Positions 8,330 through 17,609 of a DNA stretch of 64,000 nt are shown here, one piece after another. This DNA comes from UBA10649 sp963700255. Its GTDB lineage: Bacteria > Actinomycetota > Actinomycetes > S36-B12. The notes under the pieces were generated by a model, which was not told the origin of the DNA, did no database searches, and saw only the letters and a list, made by a program, of their open reading frames with translations. Where the stretch lies: the NCBI GenBank assembly GCA_963700255.1, contig CAVOWW010000050.1:108234-172233 (forward strand). The letters run 5' to 3'. Position 1 is the first letter of the stretch, and the number at the start of each line of letters is the position of its first letter. Both the position numbers and the translations under genes were made by a program.

Positions 8330-10279
8330 ATGGCGCTGAATGCCGACGATCGGGACCCGTCGATCGAACCCGGCGAGGACTTCTACCGGTTCGCCAACGG
8401 CGGGTGGCTCGACGCCAACCCCATCCCGCCGGGCTACGGGTCCTGGGGGGCCTTCCACGAGGTTGACCACCGCAACCGCGAGATCCTGCACGCGCTGCTG
8501 CAGCGCGCGGCGGAGGCACCGCAGACGGACCTCGACCGGCTCATCGGCGACTACTTCGTGGCCGGGATGGACATCGAGGCCATCGAGGCCGACGGGCTCG
8601 CCCCCATCGCCTCCCACCTCGCGCGGATCCGGTCCCTGACGACCCACGACGACGTGCTGGCGCTGCTTCCCGTGCTGCACCGCGATGGTCTCCCCCTCCT
8701 GTGGGGCTGGGGGGTCGAGGTGGACCACGACGACTCGCAGGTGCACCTGCTCTGGCTCGTGCAGGGCGGCCTCGGGCTGCCCGACCGGGATGCCTACGAC
8801 GACCCGTCCGAGGCAGCGGCCGACCTTCGCGAGGCCTACGTCCACCACGTCGCGGCCCAGCTGCGCGCGGTCGGCTCGGATGATGACGCACCCAGCGGAA
8901 GCCTCGACGAGCGCGCGCGTGCAGTGCTGGCGTTCGAGACCCGCCTGGCCGAGCACCACCTGCGCAGCGAGCAGCGGCGCGACACCGACCTCATCCTGAA
9001 CCGCCACGACATCGACCAGCTCGTCGCCCTGAGCCCCGGTCTCGACCTGCGCCGCTACCTCGCTGCGCTGGGCGCAGCGGACGCTCACTCAGTCAACGTC
9101 GAGAGCACCGGCTACCTCGCGGCCCTGCCGGACGTGCTCCGGCAGACGGACGTCTCCGTCCTTCGCGACTACCTCGCGTTCCATCTCGTCACGGCGGTCG
9201 CCGAGGCACTTCCGGCTGACGTCGACGAGGAGCACTTCGCGTTCTACGGCAGGCGCATCCAGGGCAAGACCGAGCAGCTCGAGCGCTACAAGCGCGTCGT
9301 CGACGCCCTCGGCAGCGATCTCGGCGAGGCACTCGGCCGTCGCTTCGTCGAGGAGACGTTCCCGCCGAGCGCCAAGGAGCGGGCACTGGCGATGGTCGAC
9401 GAGATCATCGCGGAGATGCGCGCCTCCCTCCACACGCGCGACTGGATGAGCGAGCCCACGCGGATCGCGGCGCTCGAGAAGCTGGATGCGTTCCGCGTGA
9501 AGATCGGATACCCGGACGAGTGGCGGGACTGGTCCGGCCTGACGATCACGCGCGACTCCTACGCGGGCAACCGGCTCCGGGCAGCCCGGTTCGAGGCCGA
9601 CCGCCAGCTCGCGCGGATCGCCAGCCCGGTGGACCCCCGCGAGTGGGAGATGCCCCCGCACGCGGTGAACGCCTACTTCCACCCGTTCCGCAACGAGATC
9701 GTGTTCCCCGCGGGGATCCTCCAGCCGCCGATGTTCGACGCCGAGGCGGACGATGCGCTGAACTACGGGGGCATCGGCATGGTGATCGCGCACGAGATCA
9801 CCCACGCCTTCGACGACCAGGGCCGCAGGTTCGACGCCAGCGGCGCCTTCCGAGACTGGTGGACCGATGAGGACCAGGCCCGGTTCTCCGAGCTGGCCGA
9901 CCGCCTCGTGGCGCAGTTCGACGAGTACGAGGTGGCGGGTGGGCTCCACGTCAACGGCCGCCTCACCCTGGGCGAGAACATCGCCGACCTCGGCGGGCTG
10001 GCGCTGACCAGCCGGGCTCATGCCCGCGTGAGCGCGGGAACGGATCCGATCGACGGCATGACGCCCGCACAGCGGCTGTTCCTCGCCTACGCGACGCTGT
10101 GGCGCTCGCACATGAGCGACGAGATGATGCGCACGCGCATCCAGACCGACCCGCACAGCCCGGCCCGCCTGCGGGTCATCGGCCCGCTGTCCAACTCGTC
10201 GGCCTTCGCCGAGGCCTTCGCGCTCGACGACGATGCGGTGGTCATGCGCGCACCCGAGGACCGCATCGAGATCTGGTAG
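8330..10279 (+). CDS. M13 (neprilysin/PepO) family zinc metallopeptidase
   Basis: Oligopeptidase of 649 aa, normal for M13. Zinc site: H488-E-I-T-H492 in VIAHEITHAFDDQG, with the third ligand E549 in GENIADLGG. The substrate-binding NAYFHPFRNEIVFPAGILQPP segment lies upstream of the zinc site. The N-terminus (EDFYRFANGGWLD) is the usual M13 beginning. No signal peptide or transmembrane segment is visible, so it is probably cytoplasmic or exported without a classical signal. An AGGAGG ribosome-binding site precedes ATG 8330. It is 25 bp after the IclR gene and may be co-transcribed. A strong terminator follows. Confidence 0.93.
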   Translation: MALNADDRDPSIEPGEDFYRFANGGWLDANPIPPGYGSWGAFHEVDHRNREILHALLQRAAEAPQTDLDRLIGDYFVAGMDIEAIEADGLAPIASHLARIRSLTTHDDVLALLPVLHRDGLPLLWGWGVEVDHDDSQVHLLWLVQGGLGLPDRDAYDDPSEAAADLREAYVHHVAAQLRAVGSDDDAPSGSLDERARAVLAFETRLAEHHLRSEQRRDTDLILNRHDIDQLVALSPGLDLRRYLAALGAADAHSVNVESTGYLAALPDVLRQTDVSVLRDYLAFHLVTAVAEALPADVDEEHFAFYGRRIQGKTEQLERYKRVVDALGSDLGEALGRRFVEETFPPSAKERALAMVDEIIAEMRASLHTRDWMSEPTRIAALEKLDAFRVKIGYPDEWRDWSGLTITRDSYAGNRLRAARFEADRQLARIASPVDPREWEMPPHAVNAYFHPFRNEIVFPAGILQPPMFDAEADDALNYGGIGMVIAHEITHAFDDQGRRFDASGAFRDWWTDEDQARFSELADRLVAQFDEYEVAGGLHVNGRLTLGENIADLGGLALTSRAHARVSAGTDPIDGMTPAQRLFLAYATLWRSHMSDEMMRTRIQTDPHSPARLRVIGPLSNSSAFAEAFALDDDAVVMRAPEDRIEIW

Positions 10280-10316
10280 CCCGGCCCCACGGCGCCACCC
10301 CGCGGCCGGACGACGC

Positions 10317-10347
10317 AGAAGGCCCCCCGCATCGCGGGGGGCCTTCT
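10317..10347 (+). terminator. Intrinsic terminator after the M13 peptidase
   Basis: AGAAGGCCCCCCGC (10317-10330) and its complement GGGGGGCCTTCT form a near-perfect stem with a short loop, followed by a CTCTC tract. The 377-base stretch 10280-10656 without a protein gene holds this hairpin and two tRNA genes; nothing else is seen there. Confidence 0.88.
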
Positions 10348-10351
10348 CTCG

Positions 10352-10424
10352 TAGCCCCGACGGGATTCGAACCCGCGCTACCGCCTTGAGAGGGCGGCGT
10401 GCTAGGCCACTACACAACGGGGCC
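10352..10424 (-). tRNA. tRNA-Glu(CUC)
   Basis: A 73-nt cloverleaf on the minus strand. Acceptor stem GGCCCCG/CGGGGCU, anticodon loop with CUC in CCCTCTCAAGG, and T arm GCGGGTTCGAATCCCGT. Discriminator A; the CCA is not encoded. It lies beside tRNA-Gln and gltX, whose product charges it. Confidence 0.95.
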
Positions 10425-10509
10425 CTGCATTGTGGAACCTTGTGGAGCAGCGTGCGGCGACGAGCGTAGCGCGCACATGACTAGCGGTCTCACGCGGGAC
10501 CGCATGTCG

Positions 10510-10581
10510 CTGGGGTACCAGGACTCGAACCTAGACTAACTGAACCAGAATCAGTTGGGCTGCCAATTACCCCATACCCCA
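10510..10581 (-). tRNA. tRNA-Gln(CUG)
   Basis: A 72-nt cloverleaf on the minus strand. Acceptor stem UGGGGUA/UACCCCA, anticodon stem ACUGA/UCAGU with loop UUCUGGU (anticodon CUG), T arm with GGTTCGAGTCC, discriminator G. The gatCAB genes elsewhere in this window imply it is charged with Glu and then amidated. Confidence 0.95.
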
Positions 10582-10656
10582 AGGCTGCCGATTGCTCGGC
10601 GATCTTCACTGGCTGGGAAAGTATAGACGAGGCCTTCCCGTGCCGATGACACCCTC

Positions 10657-12141
10657 CTACCGAGCCGCCCTGAGGCGCTCGAGAGTGGTGTCGCGGCCGA
10701 GGATCTCCAGCGACTCGAACAGGGGCGGAGACACCCGCCGGCCGGTCACTGCGACCCGCACCGGGCCGAACGCGACCTTGGGCTTGAGTCCCAGTCCCTC
10801 GATGAGGGCGCCCCTCAGCGCCTGCTCGATCGACTCCGCACGCCAGTCGTCCAGGCTCTCGAGCGCCGCGATGGACGCGTCGACCACCGGCTGCGCGTCA
10901 GGGGTGAGGACAGCGGCCGCATCCACTGCATCGACCGAGAACCGCTCCTGCGGCACGAGCAGGAAGGCCAGCATCCCGGCCGACTGTCGCAGCGTCTCCA
11001 TGCGCTCCTGCACGAGCGGGATCGCGGCGTCGAGGACAGCCAGCTGCTCGCCCGTGAGCGGCTCGGTCACGACCCCTGCGTCCACCAGGTAGGGCACGAT
11101 CCGCGCAGCGAGATCCTCCGGCGCGAGCGTGCGGATCCAGTCTCCGTTGATCGCCGTGCACTTCTTGATGTCGAAGCGCGCAGGGTTCGGGCTCACGCGG
11201 TCGAGGGTGAAGGCGGCGGCCATCTCGTCCTTGCTGAAGAACTCCCGGTCCTCGCCCATCGACCAGCCCAGCAGTGCCAGGTAGTTCAGCAGCGCCTCCG
11301 GCAGGAAGCCCTCGTCCCGGTACCACTGGAGAGACGACTCCGGGTCGCGCTTCGACAGCTTCTTGTTGCCCTCCCCCATGACGTACGGCAGGTGGCCGAA
11401 CCGCGGCGTCGTGCCGTCGCTGACGCCGACGGCGGCCAGGGCCCCGTACAGCGCCAGCTGTCGCGGGGTGGACGACAGCAGGTCTTCTCCACGGAGCACG
11501 TGCGTGATGCGCATGAGGGCGTCGTCGACCGGGTTGACCAGCGTGTAGAGGGGCTCTCCGTTGCGCACGGACGAGGACGTAGTCCGGCACCTGGTCGGCC
11601 GCGAAGGTGATCGGACCCGCGGACGAGGTCGTCCCAGGTGGAGTCGTGGTCGGGCATGCGGAATCGCACGACCGGCTTGCGCCCCTCGGCGACGTACGCC
11701 GCCACGTCCGTGTCAGACAGCTCGCGGCAGTGCCCGTCGTATCCCGGCGCGCGCTTCTCGGCCATCGCCTGCTCACGGCGCTGCTCGAGCTCCTCCGGCG
11801 AGCAGTAGCAGTCGTAGGCGAACCCGCCGTCCCGTAGCTTCGCGGCCACGTCGGCGTAGACGCCGTCACGCATGCGCGCGGACTGCCGGTAGGGCTCGAA
11901 CGGGCCGCCGACCACGGGGCCCTCGTCCCAGGTCGAGTCCCAGCCACGCGAGCGCCTCCAGCAGCGCCTCGTATGACTCCTCGCTGTCTCGAGCGCTGTC
12001 GGTGTCCTCGATGCGGAACACGAACGTGCCGCCGGTGTGCCGCGCGTACGCCCAGTTGAACAGCGCGGTGCGGACCATGCCGACGTGCGGGTTGCCCGTG
12101 GGTGAGGGGCAGAAGCGGACGCGGACGTTGCTGTCAGTCAC
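10657..12141 (-). CDS. gltX: Glutamyl-tRNA synthetase, three +1 frameshifts (probable sequence errors)
   Basis: Class I synthetase. N-terminus VRVRFCPSPTGNPHVGMVRTA carries the HIGH-type motif (HVGM); KLSKRD is the KMSKS-type motif; the C-terminal anticodon domain ends ILGRDTTLERLRAAR. Reading needs three net +1 shifts: near 11931 (GACCTGG for GACTGG), near 11615 and near 11570. Together these restore the original frame. Each segment is fully conserved, so errors rather than decay are likely. The GTG start at 12141 overlaps the end of the upstream FAH gene by 8 bp. With gatCAB present this enzyme is probably non-discriminating and also charges tRNA-Gln. Confidence 0.9.
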
Positions 12142-12896
12142 GATCGATCACCGGATTCGTCAGTGTGCCAATGCCGTCGATGGAGACGGAGACCGTGTCG
12201 CCGGCGACAAGGGGGCCGACTCCCGCTGGGGTGCCCGTGAGGATGACGTCACCGGGGAGCAGCGTCATGACCGAGCTGATCCACGAGACGAGCTCGACGA
12301 CGTCGCGCACCATGTCTCCGGTGGTGCCGCTCTGCCGCAGCTCGCCGTTCACGAGGCAGGTGATGTCGGCATCGTCGAGGTCGACGCTCGTCTCGATCCA
12401 CGGTCCGATGGGGCAGAAGGAGTCGAACCCCTTGGCCCTCCCCCACTGCCCGTCGGTGCGCTGAAGGTCGCGGGCGGTGACGTCGTTCGCGCAGGTGTAG
12501 CCGAGAACGACCTCGGGCACCCGGTCCTCGGGCACGTCGCGGCACAGCCGCCCGATCACCACGGCGAGCTCCGCCTCGTGCTCGACCTGCTCGGACTGCC
12601 ACGGCAGTGCGATCGGGTCACCTGGGCCGATGACGGATGTGCTCGGCTTGAGGAAGATCATCGGGCGCGGCAGGAACCTCACCGCCCATCTCCCGGGCGT
12701 GGTCGGCGTAGTTCCTGCCTACTGCGATCACCTTGCTCGGCAGCACGGGAGCGACGAGACGCACGTCCGCGAGCGGCAGCACCCGTCCCTCCGGCTCGAA
12801 CGGCCCGAAGGGGTGGCTGCTCAGCAGCGCGACGGCCTCGCCCTCGAGGACCCCGTAGTGGAGCTCGTCGCCAACGGCGACCCGGCAGATGCGCAC
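12134..12896 (-). CDS. Fumarylacetoacetate hydrolase-family protein, one +1 frameshift
   Basis: FAH-fold enzyme of about 253 aa, positional homologue of Rv2993c next to gltX. Visible: VIAVGRNYADHAREMG, LPWQSEQVEHEAELAVVIG with the metal-binding Glu pair, GYTCANDVTARDLQ, DVILTGTPAGVGPL. The frame shifts by one extra G in the run 12663-12665, between EVPAAP and MIFLKPST. Substrate unknown; the family includes acylpyruvases and oxaloacetate decarboxylases. The GTG start has no ribosome-binding site and follows TAGGGT by 7 nt. It heads the FAH-gltX operon. Confidence 0.82.
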
Positions 12897-12903
12897 GGAC
12901 GTG

Positions 12904-12909
12904 ACCCTA
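12904..12909 (-). promoter_or_regulatory. -10 box of the FAH-gltX operon, leaderless
   Basis: TAGGGT on the minus strand, 7 nt before the GTG at 12896. No Shine-Dalgarno sequence is present. Confidence 0.55.
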
Positions 12910-12920
12910 CCGCCCGCGGA

Positions 12921-14496
12921 TCACCGCTCCCGGCGGAGCAGCCCGTACCGGACGGAGTCCTCGAGCGCGCGCCACGACGCCGCGATGACGTTCTCGTGAA
13001 CGCCGACGGTGCTCCACGAGTCCTGCCCGTCCGAGGTGCCGATCAGGACGCGGGTCTTGGCCCCGGTGCCCGACTTCTCGTCCAGGATGCGCACCTTGTA
13101 GTCGACGAGGCGGAGGGTGTCCAGGTCCGGGTACTTCTGCACGATCGCCCGCCGCATGGCGCGGTCGAGCGCGTTCACCGGGCCGTTGCCCTCGGCGGTC
13201 GAGATGATCCGGTCGCCGTCGAGGTGGACCTTCACGGTGGCCTCGGTCTTGACGGCTCCGTCGACATCCTGCTCGACGATGGTCCGCCAGGACTCCACCT
13301 CGAAGGCCACCTCCTTGCCCTGCCCGTCCATGATCAGCAGCTCGAAGGACGCATCCGCGGCCTCGAACGTCCACCCCTCGGCCTCGAGTCGCTTGACCTG
13401 CGCCACGACGGCGGTGACCACGTCGGGCTGGCCCGAGAGGTCGTGACCGAGCTCGGCACCCTTCAGCTCGATCGACGCGCGCCCGGCCATCTCGGTCACG
13501 AGGACGTTCTGGGCGTTGCCGACGATCGCCGGGTCGATGTGGTTGTAGAGCTCCGCGTTGACCTTGAGCGCGCTCGCATGCAGGCCGGCCTTGTGCGCGA
13601 ACGACGCCCAGCCGGCGTAGGGCTGGTGGGTGTTGGGCGCGATGTTGGCGATCTCGGCGATGGCGTGCGAGGTCCGCACCGTCTCCGCGAGCGCACCCTC
13701 GGGCAGGCAGTCGATTCCGAGCTTGAGCTGCAGGTTGGGCACGACGACGAACAGGTCCGCGTTGCCCGTGCGCTCCCCGTAGCCGTTGGCCGTGCACTGC
13801 ACGTGGGTCACGCCGGCCTCCACGGCCGAGACGGAGTTCGCGATCGCGCAGCCGGTGTCGTCCTGGCAGTGGATGCCCAGGCGAACGCCGGATCGCTCCT
13901 TCACGTCCGTCACGATCTCGAACATGCCGTGCGGCAGCATCCCGCCGTTGGTGTCGCACAGCACGCCCACGGACGCGCCGGCCTCGGCCGCCGCCACCAG
14001 GAGGCTGACGCCGTAGTCGCGGTCGTGCTTGTAGCCGTCGAAGAAGTGCTCCATGTCCACGAACACCCGCCGGCCTTCAGCCGACGAGGAACCGAACGGT
14101 GTCCTGCACCATGGCGAGGTTCTCCTCGTTGGTGGTCCGCAGCGCCTCTGCCACGTGCCGGACGTCCGACTTCGCGACGACGGTGATGACGGGGGCCTGC
14201 GAGTCGAGCAGGGCGCGGACCTGGAGGTCGTCCTCCACCCGGATGCCGGCCTTCCGGGTCGCTCCGAAGGCGACCAGCTCGGCGTTCGTGAGGGACAGCT
14301 CCGTCCGGGCGCGCTCGAAGAACTCCGTGTCCTTGGGCATCGCGCCGGGCCAGCCGCCCTCGATGAAGCCCACCCCGTAGTCGTCCAGCAGCCGGGCGAC
14401 GGCGAGCTTGTCCGCGACCGAGTACGAGATGCCCTCGCGCTGCGCGCCGTCGCGCAGCGTGGTGTCGTAGACGTGGAAGGCGTCAGGGCGAGCCAT
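12921..14496 (-). CDS. cimA: (R)-citramalate synthase, one +1 frameshift
   Basis: Condenses pyruvate with acetyl-CoA to citramalate, the threonine-independent entry to isoleucine. HMGL-like TIM barrel with YDTTLRDGAQREGISYS, GWPGAMPKDTEFF, HCQDDTGCAIANS and THVQCTANGYGERTGNADL, then the LeuA-type C-terminal allosteric dimer domain. FIEGGWPG and KDTEFF point to CimA rather than 2-isopropylmalate synthase, which is present at 20.0 kb. One extra base at 14081-14082 (GTCGGCTGA for GTCGCTGA) breaks the frame between VRFLV and EGRRVFVDM. ATG 14496 with AAGGAA upstream. It is preceded by an Ile-codon attenuator, which supports the isoleucine role. Confidence 0.9.
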
Positions 14497-14535
14497 GGGA
14501 GTTCCTTACCCTCGTGCTGGTCGGGTCCGCCAACG

Positions 14536-14588
14536 AAAAAGCCCCCCGCGGGTGCGAAGGGCTGCGCGTCGACGAGGAGTCGACGCGC
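14536..14588 (-). promoter_or_regulatory. Isoleucine attenuator of cimA (hairpin plus terminator)
   Basis: Immediately downstream of the leader stop, a perfect 10-bp stem GCGCGTCGAC/GTCGACGCGC (14564-14588, 5-nt loop) is followed by an AGCCC...GGGCT stem (14541-14563) and a U tract (14536-14540), giving an intrinsic terminator before cimA. The first arm overlaps the leader stop codon. A ribosome stalled at the Ile codons would not reach that arm, whereas one at the stop would mask it. I did not resolve the antiterminator pairing. Confidence 0.75.
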
Positions 14589-14617
14589 TAGTTAATGATG
14601 ATGGCGGTGCTGTGCAC
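14588..14617 (-). CDS. cimA leader peptide MHSTAIIIN
   Basis: A nine-residue frame GTG-CAC-AGC-ACC-GCC-ATC-ATC-ATT-AAC-TAG. Three consecutive Ile codons lie immediately before the stop. CACACT lies 6 nt before the GTG, so translation could begin at the first transcribed base; an in-frame GTG at 14635 would add six residues. Its position directly before the hairpin and terminator, upstream of an isoleucine-pathway gene, makes it a regulatory leader rather than chance. Confidence 0.75.
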   Translation of the reverse strand: MHSTAIIIN

Positions 14618-14626
14618 ACCCGAAGT

Positions 14627-14667
14627 GTGCCACACGCCGCACGACCGATGCGCGCGGCGTGTGGCAC
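14627..14667 (-). terminator. Perfect 14-bp hairpin after the secreted-protein gene
   Basis: GTGCCACACGCCGC (14627-14640) pairs exactly with GCGGCGTGTGGCAC (14654-14667) across a 13-nt loop, 6 bp past the stop at 14673. There is no U tract. It insulates the cimA leader transcript from the upstream gene. Confidence 0.7.
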
Positions 14668-14672
14668 GACCG

Positions 14673-15365
14673 TCAGCGGGCGGTCCCCTCGACCCCGAAG
14701 GACTGGTAGGCGGCCAGGACGCGCGGGTGCCAGGTGTTGTTCACCCGGTCCACGCGGTCGAGTCCGTCCTGCTGCTGCTTGATGGTCTGCGGCAGCGGGA
14801 CATACTGGCGCACCTGCGTCTGCACGATCGCCAGTCCCCTCTGCGTGGACTGCGTCGACACGTAGCCGCGGATGTTCTCGCCCGGCTCGAGGTAGGTCAT
14901 GGCCGACCCGAGGCCGGTGAAGTCGGCATCGGTCTGGTCGTAGCCCTGGTCGCCCGTCACCATCGTCTCCGACTCCGTCGGGACCTTCGGGCGGCCACTG
15001 CAGTCAGCCGCGCGCAGGGCGGCGAGCGCACGAGCAGCCTGTGCCGCGTTCGCGTACTGGTAGATGGTCACCGAGCCGTTGGTGTTCGGGTTCACCTGGT
15101 AGTTGACCGATCCCGCGACAGGGGCCTTCGGGAGGGTGACCGCCCCCTTGGCACCCCAGCACACCGTCGGCGCCTCGTTCTTCCACGCGCCGTACATGTA
15201 CTGCTCCCAGGACCCGAGGGCCTTGGGGAACTGCACTCGCAGGACTGTCTGCTGCAGCATGGCCGAGTTCATGGGCTCGAGGTCTGCGGCACGCGCGACA
15301 GGGGCGATGAAGCCGAGCGTCAGGGCTGCCGCACCCAGGACACCGAGGACTCTCCGAATTGCCAT
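14673..15365 (-). CDS. Secreted protein of unknown function
   Basis: Not recognised. 230 aa with a clear signal peptide: basic MAIRR, hydrophobic VLGVLGAAALTLGFIAPV, cleavage near ARAADLE. The mature part contains two cysteines (VCWGAKGA and AADCSGRP) that could form a disulfide in the extracytoplasmic space. A stretch GSVTIYQYANAAQAARALAAL loosely resembles secreted sensor-type domains of actinobacteria, but I would not assign one. It lies between ilvE (upstream, 48 bp) and cimA. A perfect hairpin after its stop suggests separate transcription from cimA. ATG 15365 is the first residue of a good signal sequence. Confidence 0.75.
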   Translation of the reverse strand: MAIRRVLGVLGAAALTLGFIAPVARAADLEPMNSAMLQQTVLRVQFPKALGSWEQYMYGAWKNEAPTVCWGAKGAVTLPKAPVAGSVNYQVNPNTNGSVTIYQYANAAQAARALAALRAADCSGRPKVPTESETMVTGDQGYDQTDADFTGLGSAMTYLEPGENIRGYVSTQSTQRGLAIVQTQVRQYVPLPQTIKQQQDGLDRVDRVNNTWHPRVLAAYQSFGVEGTAR

Positions 15366-15413
15366 GCCGTCATGCTGGCACCGACGACCTCGTCGTTGCG
15401 ACCGCTGACGCCG

Positions 15414-16535
15414 TCAGCAGATGGTGTGCAGCCAGTTGTGCGTATCGGCCGCCTCGCCCGTCTGGATGTCGAGCAGGGCCTGACGCAGCCGGGACGTGAT
15501 CGGACCCGTGCCGCCCTCACCGATGGTCCAGGAGCCGCTCGTGCGGGACTTGACCTCGCCGACGGGCGTGATGACCGCGGCTGTGCCGCAGGCGAACACC
15601 TCGGTGATCTCGCCCGATGCGCACCCCTCCCGCCACTGGTCGACGCTGATCCTCTCCTCGGTCGCCCCGATCCCGAGGTCCGACGCCACGGTGAGCAGCG
15701 ACGAGCGGGTGATGCCGGGCAGCAGCGATCCGGTGAGCTCGGGAGTGATGAGCCGCGCAGAGTCCCCGGACCCGAGGACGAAGTAGAGGTTCATGCCCCC
15801 CATCTCCTCGATCCACGTGCGCTCCACCGCGTCGAGCCACACGACCTGGTCGCAGCCGTGCTGCGCGGCCTCGGCCTGGGCGACCAGCGAGGCGGCGTAG
15901 TTGCCTGCGCACTTGGCCTCACCCGTGCCGCCCGGTGCCGCCCGCACGTAGTCGTCGGAGATCCAGACGCTGACCGGCTTGAGCCCACGGGGGAAGTACG
16001 CGCCCGCCGGCGAGGCGATGAGGAGGAACTCGTACTCCGCTGCCGGGCGCACACCCAGGCCGACCTCCGTGCCCAGCATGAACGGGCGGAGGTAGAGCGA
16101 CTTCTCCTGTCCGCTCGGGACCCAGTCGCGGTCCTGGCGCACGAGCGCCTCGATCGATCCGAGGAACAGCTCCGCGGGCAGCTCGGCCATGGCGAGACGG
16201 CGGGCCGATCTCGCGAACCGCTCGGCGTTCTGGATGGGGCGGAAGGTGCGGATCGAGCCGTCGGCGTGCCGATAGGCCTTGAGGCCCTCGAAGATGGCCT
16301 GGCCGTAGTGCAGGAAGTTGGTGGCCGGGTCGAGGGTCAGCGGGCCGTAGGCCTCGAGCCGGGCGTTGTGCCAGCCGTTGTCGGCCGTCCAGGTCGCCCG
16401 GACCATGTGATCGGTCGGGTGCTTGCCGAACCCCGGGTCGGCCAGGATCGCCTCACGCTCGGCCGCCGCCGCCGGGTGGTCCGACGGGCTGATCGTGATG
16501 GGCCACAGGGCGGTGCCCGTGTCGGTCGTCGTCAT
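15414..16535 (-). CDS. ilvE: Branched-chain amino acid aminotransferase
   Basis: Class IV PLP aminotransferase, last step of Ile, Leu and Val synthesis. 373 aa, normal for the actinobacterial type. The PLP lysine is K208 in GTGEAKCAGNYAASL. Also FLHYGQAIFEGLKAYRH, SLYLRPFMLGTEVGLGV, WIEEMGGMNLYFV. Starts at ATG 16535, 9 bp after leuB's stop. There is no ribosome-binding site; instead TAGTTT, which includes leuB's own stop codon, lies 6 nt upstream. It may therefore have a leaderless promoter as well as read-through from leuB. Confidence 0.95.
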   Translation of the reverse strand: MTTTDTGTALWPITISPSDHPAAAAEREAILADPGFGKHPTDHMVRATWTADNGWHNARLEAYGPLTLDPATNFLHYGQAIFEGLKAYRHADGSIRTFRPIQNAERFARSARRLAMAELPAELFLGSIEALVRQDRDWVPSGQEKSLYLRPFMLGTEVGLGVRPAAEYEFLLIASPAGAYFPRGLKPVSVWISDDYVRAAPGGTGEAKCAGNYAASLVAQAEAAQHGCDQVVWLDAVERTWIEEMGGMNLYFVLGSGDSARLITPELTGSLLPGITRSSLLTVASDLGIGATEERISVDQWREGCASGEITEVFACGTAAVITPVGEVKSRTSGSWTIGEGGTGPITSRLRQALLDIQTGEAADTHNWLHTIC

Positions 16536-16541
16536 GGCAGG

Positions 16542-16547
16542 AAACTA
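16542..16547 (-). promoter_or_regulatory. -10 box of ilvE overlapping the leuB stop
   Basis: TAGTTT on the minus strand, exactly 6 nt before the ilvE ATG. Its TAG is also the leuB stop codon. A plausible internal leaderless promoter. Confidence 0.45.
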
Positions 16548-17603
16548 CCCCTTCGAGGCGGCCACGGCACCGGCGGCGAGGGCATCGCCGATCTCCGACG
16601 TGCTGCGGACCGCCGAGCCGCGGGCGGACAGGTCTGTGGCCACGGCGGACTCGACCCAGCCGGCGGCCGTGGCCTCCCCGACGTGCTCGAGCAGCATGGC
16701 GAGCGACATGACCGTCGCCGTGGGGTCGGCCTTGCCCTGCCCGGCGATGTCGGGGGCGGATCCGTGGACCGGCTCGAACATGCTGGGGTTGGTGCGACTG
16801 GGGTCGATGTTGCCGCTGGCCGCGAGCCCGATGCCGCCGCCGATGGCAGCGCCGATGTCGGTGAGGATGTCGCCGAACAGGTTGTCGGTGACGATGACGT
16901 CGAAGCGCTCCGGGTTCGTCAGGAAGAACATCGAGGCCGCGTCGACGTGGCAGTAGTCGGTCTCGACCTCGGGGTACTCGGCCTTCACGCGGTCGAACGC
17001 CTGCTGCCACGTCTGCCCGGCATGGACCAGCACGTTGGTCTTGTGCACGAGGGTGACCTTCCGGTTGCGGCGCATGGCGCGCTCGAAGGCGTCCCGGATG
17101 ATGCGCTCGGCGCCGAAGGCCGTGTTGATGCTGACCTCGGTCGACACCTCGTGGGGCGTGCCCTTGCGGAGCGTGCCGCCCGCGCCGACGTACGGCCCCT
17201 CGGTGCCCTCCCGGCACACGACGAAGTCGATCTCCTCAGGTCCCTTTCCGGCGAGGGGTCCGGAGACGCCCGGGTACAGCTTCACCGGGCGGAGGTTCAC
17301 GTGATGGTCCATGACGAAGCGCAGGGGCAGCAGCACGCCGCGCTCGAGGATGCCGGGTGCCACGGACGGGTCGCCGATCGCCCCGAGGAGGATCGCGTCG
17401 TAGCCGCGCAGCTCCTCGACCACGGCGTCCGGCAGCAGCTCGCCCGTCGCGTTGTAGCGCCGGGCGCCGAGGTCGTACTCCGTCGTCTGCACGTCGAGAT
17501 CGGCCGCAGGTGCGATCGCGGACAGGACCTTGACGGCCTCCGCGACGACCTCGGTGCCGATGCCGTCACCGGGGATGAGGGCGAGGTTCAGGGTTCGTGG
17601 CAT
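16545..17603 (-). CDS. leuB: 3-isopropylmalate dehydrogenase
   Basis: NAD-dependent oxidative decarboxylation of 3-isopropylmalate in leucine synthesis. 352 aa. Begins MPRTLNLALIPGDGIGTEVV; contains ILLGAIGDPSV, LRPVKLYPGV, the active-site segment VTLVHKTNVL and the decarboxylase signature NLFGDILTDIGAAIGGGIGLAASGNI. GSAPDIAGQGKADPTA is the cofactor-binding end. ATG 17603 is chosen over upstream starts because the protein fold starts there. It lacks a ribosome-binding site but follows TACCCT by 6 nt. Operon with ilvE. Confidence 0.96.
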   Translation of the reverse strand: MPRTLNLALIPGDGIGTEVVAEAVKVLSAIAPAADLDVQTTEYDLGARRYNATGELLPDAVVEELRGYDAILLGAIGDPSVAPGILERGVLLPLRFVMDHHVNLRPVKLYPGVSGPLAGKGPEEIDFVVCREGTEGPYVGAGGTLRKGTPHEVSTEVSINTAFGAERIIRDAFERAMRRNRKVTLVHKTNVLVHAGQTWQQAFDRVKAEYPEVETDYCHVDAASMFFLTNPERFDVIVTDNLFGDILTDIGAAIGGGIGLAASGNIDPSRTNPSMFEPVHGSAPDIAGQGKADPTATVMSLAMLLEHVGEATAAGWVESAVATDLSARGSAVRSTSEIGDALAAGAVAASKG

Positions 17604-17609
17604 GGGGGA

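Noticed and set aside
12921..14496. Calling the HMGL-like gene a second 2-isopropylmalate synthase
   Set aside because: The motif set fits CimA, a full-length leuA lies at 20.0 kb, and the leader peptide upstream carries Ile rather than Leu codons.
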